Assembly (NCBI GenBank): GCA_903845065.1
Contig: CAIMWH010000149.1
Coordinates: 1-43,785, forward strand
Direction of reading: 5' to 3'
DNA: 43,785 nt
Source of the DNA: an uncultured Rhodospirillales bacterium
GTDB lineage: Bacteria; Pseudomonadota; Alphaproteobacteria; Acetobacterales; Acetobacteraceae
Position numbers and translations under genes: made by a program. The notes under the pieces were generated by a model. It was given only the letters and a program-made list of their open reading frames with translations, searched no databases and had not been told where the DNA came from. Of this stretch, positions 31,558 through 39,725 are shown one piece after another; the first letter of the stretch is position 1, and every line of letters begins with the position of its first letter.

Positions 31558-33207
31558 TCAAGCATCCCCCCGCAAAGCCCGAAACCGCCCAATCAGCGCC
31601 ACCGTCGAAGCATCATGCCCCCCCACCGCCGCTCCCGGCTGCAAGTCGGGCAATATCCCCTTGGCCAACACCTTGCCCAGTTCCACCCCCCACTGGTCGA
31701 AGCTGTTCACCCCCCACAGGAACCCCTGCACCGCCACCTTGTGCTCGTACAGCGCAATCAGCCGCCCCAGCGTGAATGCATCCAGCCGCTCGAACAAAAT
31801 CGTCGTGCTCGGCCGGTTTCCCACGAACACCCGATGCGGCGCAATCCGCGCGATATCCGCCTCCGCCACCCTCGCGGCGCGCATCTCCGCCACCACCTCA
31901 TCGAGCGCCTTCCCCCGCAGCAGCGCCGCCGCCTGCGCCAGCGCATTGGCCGCCAGAATCCGATGCGCCTCCGCCCGGTCATGGTCGGGCACCGCCGCCA
32001 GGATGAAGTCCACCGGCACCGGGCTCGTCCCCTGATGCACCAGCTGCATGAAGCTGTGCTGCGCATTGGTGCCAGGTTCGCCGAAGATCACCGGGCACGT
32101 CCGCCCCTCCACCGGCGCCCCGTCCAGCCCCACCGACTTGCCGTTGCTCTCCATCTCCAACTGCTGGAGAAACGCCGGAAACCGCCGCAGCCGGTCATCA
32201 TACGCCAGCACGCACTGCTGCCCGTAGCCCATGATGTTCACGTGCCAGATCCCCACCAGCGCCAGCAGCACCGGCAGGTTGTCGGCGAAATCAGCCTCGC
32301 GGAAGTGCGCGTCCATATGCCGCCCGCCATCCAGCATGGCCTGGAACTGCTCCCACCCCGCCGCCAGCGCGATCGACAGCCCCACCGGCGACCACAGCGA
32401 GAACCGCCCGCCCACCCAGTCGCGGAATCCGAACACCCGCTCCGCCGCAATCCCGAACCCCGCCACCGCCGGCAAATTGGTCGACAGCGCGGCGAAATGC
32501 ATCGCCACCGCCGCCTCACCCAGCGCCCCGGCAATCCACCCACGGATCGCCCGCGCATTGGTCATCGTCTCGTCGGTAGTGAAGGTCTTGGAGGCCACCA
32601 GCACCAGCGTGCGCGCCGGATCAAGCTCGCGCATCACCGCCGCCGCCCCGGTGCCATCCACATTGGACAGGAACCGCGCCCGCATCCGCCCACCGCGTGC
32701 CAGCGTCAACGCCTCGGTCGCCATCAACGGCCCGAGGTCCGACCCACCGATGCCGATATTCAGCACGGTGTCGAACGTCAGCCCGCTCGCCCCGCACAGC
32801 CGCCCGTCATGCACCGCGGCCACAAACGCCGCCATCCGCTCCCGCTCGCCCGCCGCACTGGCGCTGGCGTGTTCATCGAGCGCCATCATCCCATCGCCCG
32901 CGTGGGACCGCAGCGCCATATGCATCGCCGCCCGCCCCTCGGTCGGGTTCACCATCGCGCCGGCGAACAACCGCTGGCGGAACCCGTCCAGCCCCGCCTC
33001 ATGCGCCAGGTCGAGCAGCCCCACCAGGCTATGCCCATCGATCGCCGTCTTGGAGAAATCGAGCGTCATGTCGCCCAGCACCGCGCTGAACCGGCGCGGC
33101 CGGTCCGGATCGGCGGCAAACAAGGCGCGAATGTCATGCGCGCCGGGACGCGCGGCAAGGCCGGCAAGATGCCGCCAAGCCGACCGGGTAATGGAATCGG
33201 ATGCCAT
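31558..33207 (-). CDS. pgi: Glucose-6-phosphate isomerase
   Basis: Cytoplasmic glycolytic/gluconeogenic enzyme of 549 residues interconverting glucose-6-phosphate and fructose-6-phosphate. Both family signatures are present: DWVGGRFSLWSPVG in the middle and NSFDQWGVELGK near the C-terminus. NIGIGGSDLGPLMATEAL, TFTTDETMTNA and EPGTNAQHSFMQLVHQGT are also present, covering the sugar-phosphate site and catalytic Glu/His region. Length is standard. Its product feeds GlmS, whose gene lies at 17772. It follows the DUF3035-type lipoprotein gene by 73 bp on the same strand and ends 20 bp before palindrome copy C. Confidence 0.96.
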   Translation of the reverse strand: MASDSITRSAWRHLAGLAARPGAHDIRALFAADPDRPRRFSAVLGDMTLDFSKTAIDGHSLVGLLDLAHEAGLDGFRQRLFAGAMVNPTEGRAAMHMALRSHAGDGMMALDEHASASAAGERERMAAFVAAVHDGRLCGASGLTFDTVLNIGIGGSDLGPLMATEALTLARGGRMRARFLSNVDGTGAAAVMRELDPARTLVLVASKTFTTDETMTNARAIRGWIAGALGEAAVAMHFAALSTNLPAVAGFGIAAERVFGFRDWVGGRFSLWSPVGLSIALAAGWEQFQAMLDGGRHMDAHFREADFADNLPVLLALVGIWHVNIMGYGQQCVLAYDDRLRRFPAFLQQLEMESNGKSVGLDGAPVEGRTCPVIFGEPGTNAQHSFMQLVHQGTSPVPVDFILAAVPDHDRAEAHRILAANALAQAAALLRGKALDEVVAEMRAARVAEADIARIAPHRVFVGNRPSTTILFERLDAFTLGRLIALYEHKVAVQGFLWGVNSFDQWGVELGKVLAKGILPDLQPGAAVGGHDASTVALIGRFRALRGDA

Positions 33208-33280
33208 CCCCGCAGTCTAGCCCACCGCCGCCAGCGGGTGGAAACATTTCCCCCGCCGCCAGCCGCTCAGCCCACGCGGA

Positions 33281-33847
33281 TCAGAACCCGAAGATCGACT
33301 TGCTCTTCGGCATGATGATCGTCGTCGTGCCTTCCTGGTTGCTCTGCCCCAGCGCCGCGTTCTCGCGCAGCCGCTGCGCCTCGGCGGTGGGATTCACCAC
33401 CACGCCCGGCTCCGGCGGCAGCTTCCAGAACATCAGCTTGTCGGTGAAGCCCGGCTTGGGCGCATCGATCGCCGACAGCGCGTTGACGGTATTGCGAATA
33501 TCCGCCGGCGCCGCCGGCCCTGCGGCCCGTACCAGCGCCTGCTGCCCGGGGGTCATGCCCGCCTGCGGCTGCAATGCCGCCTGCGGCACCAGCACCGAGG
33601 CCGCCGCCGAGCGCGAACTCACCTCCTGCGGCCGTGTCGCGCCAGGCTGCGGCGGCGTCAGCATATACGCCGGCGGCATCGACAGCGGCGCCCGCGTCGT
33701 CACCTGGAACTCGTCCGGCGCATCGCGTGACAGGCCGAATTGGCGGGCGATATCGCTGCCGCAGCCGGTAAGGCCGAGCAGGCTGCCGCACAGCAGGGCG
33801 GGAACAAGAAACCGGGAACGCGAAGCGGGGGGGGCGAGTTGGCGCAT
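33281..33847 (-). CDS. DUF3035-type lipoprotein
   Basis: Predicted lipoprotein of 188 residues. The signal peptide ends in a lipobox (LLGLTGCGSD), with Cys about residue 28, so it should be lipidated and cleaved by signal peptidase II. The mature part is low in hydrophobicity, rich in Pro, Ala and Gln, and includes RDAPDEFQVTTRAPLSMPP, typical of the alphaproteobacterial DUF3035 family. ATG 33847 is preceded by AAGGA at 6 bases. The gene directly follows lspA, which encodes the peptidase that would process it, 10 bp apart. Function is unknown; an envelope role is inferred. Confidence 0.82.
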   Translation of the reverse strand: MRQLAPPASRSRFLVPALLCGSLLGLTGCGSDIARQFGLSRDAPDEFQVTTRAPLSMPPAYMLTPPQPGATRPQEVSSRSAAASVLVPQAALQPQAGMTPGQQALVRAAGPAAPADIRNTVNALSAIDAPKPGFTDKLMFWKLPPEPGVVVNPTAEAQRLRENAALGQSNQEGTTTIIMPKSKSIFGF

Positions 33848-33857
33848 AGGCTGTTCC

Positions 33858-34394
33858 TTACTTCTCCCCGGGCGCGGCGGCAAGGCGCTCCGGATCGTGG
33901 GCCGGGTCTTGTTTCGGCTTGCCGGGATGCCGCATTCCATCGAGCACCAGCACCGCAACGCCGCAAACGATCGCGGCATCGGCAACGTTGAACACATACC
34001 ACGACCAGCCCATCACATGGGCATGAATGAAATCGACCACCGCGCCGAAACGCGCCCGGTCGATCACATTGCCGATCGCCCCACCCGCCACCGCCCCCAG
34101 CGCGATCGCCACCACCATCCGCTCGGCGCGAAACAGCCAGACGGTAAGAAACCCCACCACCGCCAACGCCACCGCCGCCAGCATGAAGCCCGCCCAGGCG
34201 CTCTGGCTGGTCAGCAGCCCGAACGTGATGCCATGGTTCCACACCATCGTCAGGTTCAGCACCGGCAGCACCGGCACGCTCACCAACTCCGGCAGCCGCA
34301 ACACCTCCAGCACCCACCACTTGCTCGCCTGGTCAGCCGCCAGCACCACCAACGCGGTGACGGCGCCGAACCAGACGCGCGAATTGCGGCTCAT
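33858..34394 (-). CDS. lspA: Lipoprotein signal peptidase (signal peptidase II)
   Basis: Inner-membrane aspartyl protease of 178 residues that removes signal peptides from lipidated prolipoproteins. Four hydrophobic helices are visible. The catalytic pair is Asp121 in GNVIDRARFGAVVDFI and Asp139 in YVFNVADAAI, close to the E. coli positions. VWNHGITFGLL corresponds to the conserved N-x-G-x-(A/S)-F-like block. ATG 34394 overlaps the ileS stop by four bases (ATGA), the common ileS-lspA coupling in proteobacteria, although the frame is open upstream to 34598. The DUF3035-type lipoprotein gene follows 10 bp later. Confidence 0.94.
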   Translation of the reverse strand: MSRNSRVWFGAVTALVVLAADQASKWWVLEVLRLPELVSVPVLPVLNLTMVWNHGITFGLLTSQSAWAGFMLAAVALAVVGFLTVWLFRAERMVVAIALGAVAGGAIGNVIDRARFGAVVDFIHAHVMGWSWYVFNVADAAIVCGVAVLVLDGMRHPGKPKQDPAHDPERLAAAPGEK

Positions 34395-37210
34395 GCGGCG
34401 ACGGTCTTGGTCACCAGGCCCGAGTCGACAGCATCGGTGCACCGCAAGCACAACGTCGGATGCGCATGCACCGAGCCCACCTCGGGCAACACCTTCCAGC
34501 ACCGCGCGCACTTGTCGCCCGGCGCCAGCGCCGTCGCCACCGAAGTCTCGTCCCCCCGCTTCGTCGCAGCCGCCGACACGATCAACACCTCGGCCCACTC
34601 GGCGCCTGACAGCAGGGTCTCCTCCGCTTCCGGCAACCCAAGCTCCACCGCCGCCTGCAACGAGGAGCCGATCTTGCCGTCCCGCCGCATGCCCTCAAGT
34701 GCCGTCGTCGCCTCGCCGCGCCGCGCCCGGATCACCGTCCAGCGATCCGCCAACGCCTGGTCGCGCCACCGCTCCGGCACATCGGGGAAATCCTGCAAAT
34801 GCACGCTGGTCTCCTCGCCGAACCGCGCCGTCCACGCCTCCTCGGCGGTGAACACCAGCACCGGCGCCAGCCAGGTGCACAGGCAGCGGTGCAGATGATC
34901 CAGCACCGTCCGCGCCGCCCGCCGGCGAATACTATCCGGCCGATCGCAATACAGCGCATCCTTGCGAATATCGAAGTAGAACGCCGAGAGATCCGTCGAG
35001 CAGAAACTATGCAGCGCCGGATAAACCCCGGCCCAGTCATGGCTATCCACCGCGCCCCGCACCTGGCCGTTCATCTCCCACAACCGATGCAGCACCCATC
35101 GCTCCAACTCCGGCATCTCCGCCTCCGGCAGATGCTCCGCCGGCGTGAACCCATCGAGGCTCCCCAGCAGCCAGCGCAACGTATTGCGCAACCGCCGATA
35201 CAACTCGGCCGTCTGCTTCAAAATCTCCGGCCCGATCCGCTGGTCCTCGGTGATATCGGTGTTCATCACCCACAACCGCAGGATATCGGCGCCATACTTG
35301 TCCCACACCTCCTGCGGCGCAGTGGTATTGCCCAATGACTTGGACATCTTGCGCCCCTGCTCATCGAGCGTGAATCCATGCGTCAGCACCGCCTTGAACG
35401 GCGCCACCCCACGGCTCCCCACCGATTCCAGCAGCGAGGAATGGAACCACCCGCGATGCTGGTCCGTCCCTTCCAGATACAAATCCGCCGGCCACGGCAA
35501 CTTGCGCTGCTCCAGCACGAACGCGTGGGTGGAGCCCGATTCGAACCACACATCCACGATATCCATCACCTGCTCGTAGTCGTCCGGATCGCGGTCCTGC
35601 CCGAGGAAGCGTGACGGCGGCGAGGAATACCACGCATCCGCCCCCTCCTCGGTGAACACATCGACAATCCGCCGCACCACCTCGGGATCGCGCAACGGCT
35701 GCCCCGACGCCTTCTCGACGAACACCGCGATCGGCACCCCCCACGCCCGCTGCCGCGAGATGCACCAGTCCGGCCGCGCCGCGATCATCGAGTCCAGCCG
35801 CGTCCGCCCCGCCGCCGGCACGAAATCCGTCTCCGCGATCGCCTTGCGGGCGAGTCCACGAATATCCTCCGGCCCATCCATCCGGATGAACCACTGCGGC
35901 GTCGCCCGGAAAATCAACGGCGCCCGCGAACGCCAGGAATGCGGGTACGAATGCACCAGCTTCCCCCGCCCCATCAGCCCACCGGCATCCTTGAGCGCCG
36001 CGCACATCGCGTCGGCCACCTTGTAGACATGGTGCCCGGCGAACATCGGCACCCACGGATTATAGGTGCCGTCATCCCCCACCGTCTCCGGCACCTCGAT
36101 CTTGTGCGCCCGGCCCAGATGGAAGTCGTCCTCGCCATGGCCCGGCGCGATATGCACCAGCCCGGTGCCCGCCTCGGTGGTGACGAAATCCCCCGGCAGG
36201 AGTGGGACGGGGAAATCGTACCCTTTCCCATGGAGCGGGTGATGGCAAACGGTTCCCGCCAGTTCTTCGCCGGTAAACACATGCAACACGTGATGCGTCG
36301 CGACTTTTGCCTCGGAGCAAAAGCTTGGAAGAAGCTTCAGGCCAACCACGACCGTCTCACCCGGAACCGCCATTGATCCGGCTTCGACGGAATCAATTCG
36401 CACCAGAGCGTATTCAATCTCCGGCCCATAGGCGATCGCCCGGTTGCCAGGCATGGTCCACGGAGTGGTCGTCCAAATGATGACCGAAGCGCCAAGCAGT
36501 GAATCACGCTTCGGCGTCGGCGGACCCGACCGCGACACGATGAAGATCGGAAACCGCACGAAAATCGTCGTGCTGGTATGGTCGTGATACTCGATCTCCG
36601 CCTCCGCCAGCGCCGTCTTCTCCACCGGCGACCACATCACCGGCCGCAACCCGCGGAACAACGCCCCGTTGAGCAGGAACTTGCCGATCTCCCCGGCAAT
36701 CGCCCCCTCTGACGGCAAATCCATCGTCGCATACCGCTCGTCCCACGCCCCGAACACGCCGAGCCGCTTGAACTCCTCGCGCTGCACCCCCAGCCAATGC
36801 TCGGCATACGCCCGGCATTCGGCGCGGAACTGCAAAATCGGCACCGCATCCTTGTCCCGGCCGGACTTGCGGTATTCCTCCTCGATCTTCCACTCGATCG
36901 GCAGCCCGTGGCAGTCCCACCCCGGGATATACAGCCCGTCGAACCCCGCCATCTGCCGGCCGCGATTGATCACGTCCTTCAGGATCTTGTTGAGCGCGTG
37001 CCCGATATGCAGGTTGCCGTTCGCATACGGCGGCCCGTCATGCAGGATGAACTTCTCCCGCCCATGCGAATTGGCGCGGATGCGCTCCCAGATGCCCATC
37101 TTCGCCCAGCGCGCAAGGATGGCCGGCTCCTTCTTCGGCAGGTCGCCGCGCATGGGAAACGGCGTCGCCGGCAGGAAAACCGTGTCGCGATAGTCTCGGG
37201 TCTGGCTCAT
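34391..37210 (-). CDS. ileS: Isoleucyl-tRNA synthetase
   Basis: Class I aminoacyl-tRNA synthetase of 939 residues, normal bacterial length. HIGH is at 68-71 (GNLHIGHALNK), KMSKS at 621-625 (KMSKSLGNTT), and a C-terminal zinc-binding segment CARCWK...CLRC at about 900-925. The CP1 editing domain shows IWTTTPWTMPGNRA and GTGLVHIAPGHGEDD. ATG 37210 is chosen; a longer frame to 37318 crosses non-coding sequence. Part of the editing domain (about 36200-36550) has visibly lower GC and different codon use than the rest, which may indicate a recombined segment. It lies between ribF upstream (127-bp gap) and lspA. Confidence 0.97.
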   Translation of the reverse strand: MSQTRDYRDTVFLPATPFPMRGDLPKKEPAILARWAKMGIWERIRANSHGREKFILHDGPPYANGNLHIGHALNKILKDVINRGRQMAGFDGLYIPGWDCHGLPIEWKIEEEYRKSGRDKDAVPILQFRAECRAYAEHWLGVQREEFKRLGVFGAWDERYATMDLPSEGAIAGEIGKFLLNGALFRGLRPVMWSPVEKTALAEAEIEYHDHTSTTIFVRFPIFIVSRSGPPTPKRDSLLGASVIIWTTTPWTMPGNRAIAYGPEIEYALVRIDSVEAGSMAVPGETVVVGLKLLPSFCSEAKVATHHVLHVFTGEELAGTVCHHPLHGKGYDFPVPLLPGDFVTTEAGTGLVHIAPGHGEDDFHLGRAHKIEVPETVGDDGTYNPWVPMFAGHHVYKVADAMCAALKDAGGLMGRGKLVHSYPHSWRSRAPLIFRATPQWFIRMDGPEDIRGLARKAIAETDFVPAAGRTRLDSMIAARPDWCISRQRAWGVPIAVFVEKASGQPLRDPEVVRRIVDVFTEEGADAWYSSPPSRFLGQDRDPDDYEQVMDIVDVWFESGSTHAFVLEQRKLPWPADLYLEGTDQHRGWFHSSLLESVGSRGVAPFKAVLTHGFTLDEQGRKMSKSLGNTTAPQEVWDKYGADILRLWVMNTDITEDQRIGPEILKQTAELYRRLRNTLRWLLGSLDGFTPAEHLPEAEMPELERWVLHRLWEMNGQVRGAVDSHDWAGVYPALHSFCSTDLSAFYFDIRKDALYCDRPDSIRRRAARTVLDHLHRCLCTWLAPVLVFTAEEAWTARFGEETSVHLQDFPDVPERWRDQALADRWTVIRARRGEATTALEGMRRDGKIGSSLQAAVELGLPEAEETLLSGAEWAEVLIVSAAATKRGDETSVATALAPGDKCARCWKVLPEVGSVHAHPTLCLRCTDAVDSGLVTKTVAA

Positions 37211-37337
37211 GAATGATCTCGTGCGGCCATCTGCCGCGTCAGGGGAAAAGGCGCAGGCGTCAGGTCCCGGCGCTCTACCGAGCGGCCGGGCGCATAATTC
37301 GCGCCTGAAAGGTCCCATACATGCGAACTACTATAGC

Positions 37338-38270
37338 TTAGAGCGGCGCCAGCCGGTCAAGAATCACCCTTGCCTCGGCGCAATCGGCAGCTATGCGGGC
37401 GCGCAGCTCATCCAGCCCGGAAAACTTCTGCTCCGGCCGCAGGAACGCATGCAGCGCCACCGACACTTCGAGCCCGTACAAATCGCCCGCGAAGTCGAAC
37501 AAATTCACCTCCAGCCGGCTCTCCGGCCCGGCGTTCACCGTCGGCCGCCGCCCGATATTCGCCGCGCCATGCCGAACCGTCCCATCCGGCAACGTCACCG
37601 TCACCGCATACACCCCCCGCGCCGGCTCCAGATGCCGCCCGAGCGCGATATTGGCGGTGGGAAACCCGATCGTCCGCCCCCGCGCATCCCCATGCGCCAC
37701 CACGCCGCGAATGGCCCACGCCCGCCCCAGCTTCTCGTTCGCCCGCTCCGGATAGCCATCCTGCAACGCCCGGCGAATACGGCTCGACGAGATCTGCCCC
37801 ACATCATCCATCAACGGCGGCACCACCGTCAGCCCGATCCCCAACGCCTCCGCCCGCGCCGCGAGAAACGCCACATCACCACCCCGCCGATGCCCGAACG
37901 CGAAATCCGGCCCGCACACCAAATGCCGCGCGCCCAGCCCCGCATGCAGCACCTCGGCCACAAACGTCTCCGCCGTCATGTTGCTGAACGCCGCATCGAA
38001 CGGCATTTCGTACAGCAGCCCCACCCCCAGCATCGCCAGCGCCACCGCCCGCTCGGCGGTCAGCGTGAGCCGAAACGGCGGATCATCCGGCCGAAACACC
38101 TCGCGCGGATGCGGCTCGAAACTCAGCACCGCCAGCGGCGCATCCGGCCGCGCCGCATGGCCGATCCGCAGCAGATGGGCATGCCCGCGATGCACCCCGT
38201 CGAAATTCCCCAGCGCCACCACCGCGCCCCGCGCGCTCTCCGGCAGCCCGCGCCAGTCGTGGTAGATCAC
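37338..38270 (-). CDS. ribF: Bifunctional riboflavin kinase / FAD synthetase
   Basis: Cytoplasmic enzyme of about 310 residues that makes FMN and FAD. The N-terminal FAD synthetase domain has ALGNFDGVHRGH and GPDFAFGHRRGGD, followed by SSSRIRRALQDG. The C-terminal flavokinase has GRTIGFPTANI and RHGAANIGRRPTV, then EVNLFDFAGDLYG. GTG 38270 (or the adjacent GTG 38273) gives the standard length; the open frame extends upstream into the MaoC gene without support. It starts about 5 bp after the MaoC-gene stop, so the two are likely co-transcribed. ileS follows after 127 bp. Confidence 0.93.
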   Translation of the reverse strand: MIYHDWRGLPESARGAVVALGNFDGVHRGHAHLLRIGHAARPDAPLAVLSFEPHPREVFRPDDPPFRLTLTAERAVALAMLGVGLLYEMPFDAAFSNMTAETFVAEVLHAGLGARHLVCGPDFAFGHRRGGDVAFLAARAEALGIGLTVVPPLMDDVGQISSSRIRRALQDGYPERANEKLGRAWAIRGVVAHGDARGRTIGFPTANIALGRHLEPARGVYAVTVTLPDGTVRHGAANIGRRPTVNAGPESRLEVNLFDFAGDLYGLEVSVALHAFLRPEQKFSGLDELRARIAADCAEARVILDRLAPL

Positions 38271-38275
38271 CACCC

Positions 38276-38698
38276 CTAGCCGCGCGACGGCGGCAACACC
38301 ACCGCCTCGCCCTCGATCACCGTCTTGCCCGCCACCGTGCAAGTCGTCTTCAACGTCGCCTGCTTCTTCGCCGCGTCGATGGCGGTCACCTCGCACGTCG
38401 CCGTCACCGTATCCCCGATCTTCACCGGCCGGCGAAACCGCAGCGTCTGCCCCAGATAGATCGACCCAGGCCCCGGCAGCTTCGTCCCCAGCACCGCGCT
38501 GATCAGCCCCGCCGACAGCATCCCATGCGCAATCCGCTCCTTGAACTGCGAAGCCGCCGCCACCTCCGCATTCAGATGCACCGGATTGGTATCCATGCTG
38601 ACAGCCGCGAACATCAGGATATCCGCCTCGGTAATCGTCTTGCCGATACTGGCCGACTGCCCGACCTGAAGATCCTCGAAAAACACGCCGTCACTCAT
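38276..38698 (-). CDS. MaoC-family dehydratase, (R)-specific enoyl-CoA hydratase-like
   Basis: Single hot-dog-fold protein of 140 residues. The catalytic dyad of (R)-hydratases is present as Asp36 and His41 in FAAVSMDTNPVHLN, and FKERIAHGMLSAGLISAVLGTKLPGPG is a strong MaoC/PhaJ-type block. It probably hydrates enoyl-CoA to (R)-3-hydroxyacyl-CoA, linking beta-oxidation to polyhydroxyalkanoate or another pathway. ATG 38698 is used; the frame is open upstream but that part is not protein-like. ribF follows on the same strand. It is divergent from the hydratase at 38915, with palindrome copy D in between. Confidence 0.87.
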   Translation of the reverse strand: MSDGVFFEDLQVGQSASIGKTITEADILMFAAVSMDTNPVHLNAEVAAASQFKERIAHGMLSAGLISAVLGTKLPGPGSIYLGQTLRFRRPVKIGDTVTATCEVTAIDAAKKQATLKTTCTVAGKTVIEGEAVVLPPSRG

Positions 38699-38784
38699 GG
38701 TCCGCTTCCCATCCTGGTGCCCCATTGTTTTGGCGCGCCCCGGTGCCGGAAGCAAGGCAAGCCAGCCAGACAGCGCGGATTGAC

Positions 38785-38861
38785 CACCGAGACACAGAGA
38801 CAGCGAGAAGCAGAACAAGCCCATTGCGTCCCTTGCTTCTCCCTGTCTCTGTGTCTCTGTG
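38785..38861. repeat. Palindromic repeat, copy D (77 bp)
   Basis: The arms are GAGACACAGAGACAGCGAGA plus AGCA on the left and TGCTTCTCCCTGTCTCTGTG plus TCTCTGTG on the right, with about two mismatches over 28 positions and a loop of about 20 bases. Unlike the other copies it sits between divergent genes (MaoC hydratase and keto-pentenoate hydratase), where promoters rather than terminators are expected. Confidence 0.82.
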
Positions 38862-38914
38862 GTGAACCTGCTTGCTCACGTGCCGCCACACCCGAAAAAC
38901 CGAGGAAACCCCAA

Positions 38915-39676
38915 ATGCCCAACCCCACCACCCAGGCCGCCGCCCTGCTGCTCGCCGCCCGGCGCGACCCCGCCGCCCGCCCCGCCACCCTGCCGGACGC
39001 CCTGAAGCCCGCCGACCGCGCCGCCGCCTACGCCATCCAGCAGCAGGTCGCCGCCGAACTCGGCCCCATCGGCGGCTGGAAAGTCTCCCCCTTCGGCGCC
39101 GACGGTGCCGCCCCCATGTGCGGCGCGCTCCCCGCCTCCGGCATCCAGCCCGCCCCCGCCACCCTGCGCCCCGGCGCCCACGCCCAGCGCGCCGTCGAAA
39201 GCGAACTCTGCGCCCGCATCGGCACGGACCTCCCCCCCCGCGCCACCCCCTACACAACCGCCGAGATCGCCGCCGCCATCGCCGCCATCCACCCCGTCAT
39301 CGAGGCCTGCGAATCCCGCTACCTCGAACCGCGGGACGTCGACATCCTCTCCCTCATCGCCGACACCCAGGCCCATGGCGGCCTGATCTACGGCCCCGGC
39401 CGCACCGACTGGCAATCCATCGACCTTGCCACCGTGGCCTGCGAACAAATCGTCGACGGCACCCACAACGCCGGCCGTACCGGCCACCCCGCCGGCGATC
39501 TCGTCGCCCAGGTCCAGTGGATGGCCAACGTCGGCGCCGTCTGGGCCGGCGGCCTGAAAGCCGGCCAGTTCGTCACCTGCGGCTCCTGGACCGGCGCCAA
39601 CCGCGTCGGCCCCACCGCCAAGGTGGTCACCCGGTTCAGCGGCTTCGCCCCGGTCGAGATTGATTACGCCGACTGA
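38915..39676 (+). CDS. 2-keto-4-pentenoate hydratase (MhpD/FAH family)
   Basis: Cytoplasmic enzyme of 253 residues. Supporting segments are GPIGGWKVSPF, then ESELCARIG with the Glu-x-Glu metal site, PVIEACESRY with the third acidic ligand, and FVTCGSWTGANRVGP near the end. MhpD-type enzymes add water to 2-hydroxypenta-2,4-dienoate in meta-cleavage of aromatics; related members are oxalocrotonate decarboxylases or act on other keto acids. No other aromatic-degradation genes are nearby, so the substrate is open. A GAGGAA ribosome site precedes ATG 38915. It is divergent from the MaoC gene, with a palindromic repeat between. Confidence 0.87.
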   Translation: MPNPTTQAAALLLAARRDPAARPATLPDALKPADRAAAYAIQQQVAAELGPIGGWKVSPFGADGAAPMCGALPASGIQPAPATLRPGAHAQRAVESELCARIGTDLPPRATPYTTAEIAAAIAAIHPVIEACESRYLEPRDVDILSLIADTQAHGGLIYGPGRTDWQSIDLATVACEQIVDGTHNAGRTGHPAGDLVAQVQWMANVGAVWAGGLKAGQFVTCGSWTGANRVGPTAKVVTRFSGFAPVEIDYAD

Positions 39677-39725
39677 ACAGGCGTAACCTCCACGGCGGGG
39701 CAATACCCTCCGTGGAGAAACCGCC

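Noticed and set aside
28138-38861. CRISPR array as an explanation for the repeated ACAGCGAGA words
   Set aside because: Copies are thousands of bases apart, palindromic and separated by genes. There is no regular spacer pattern and no cas gene.
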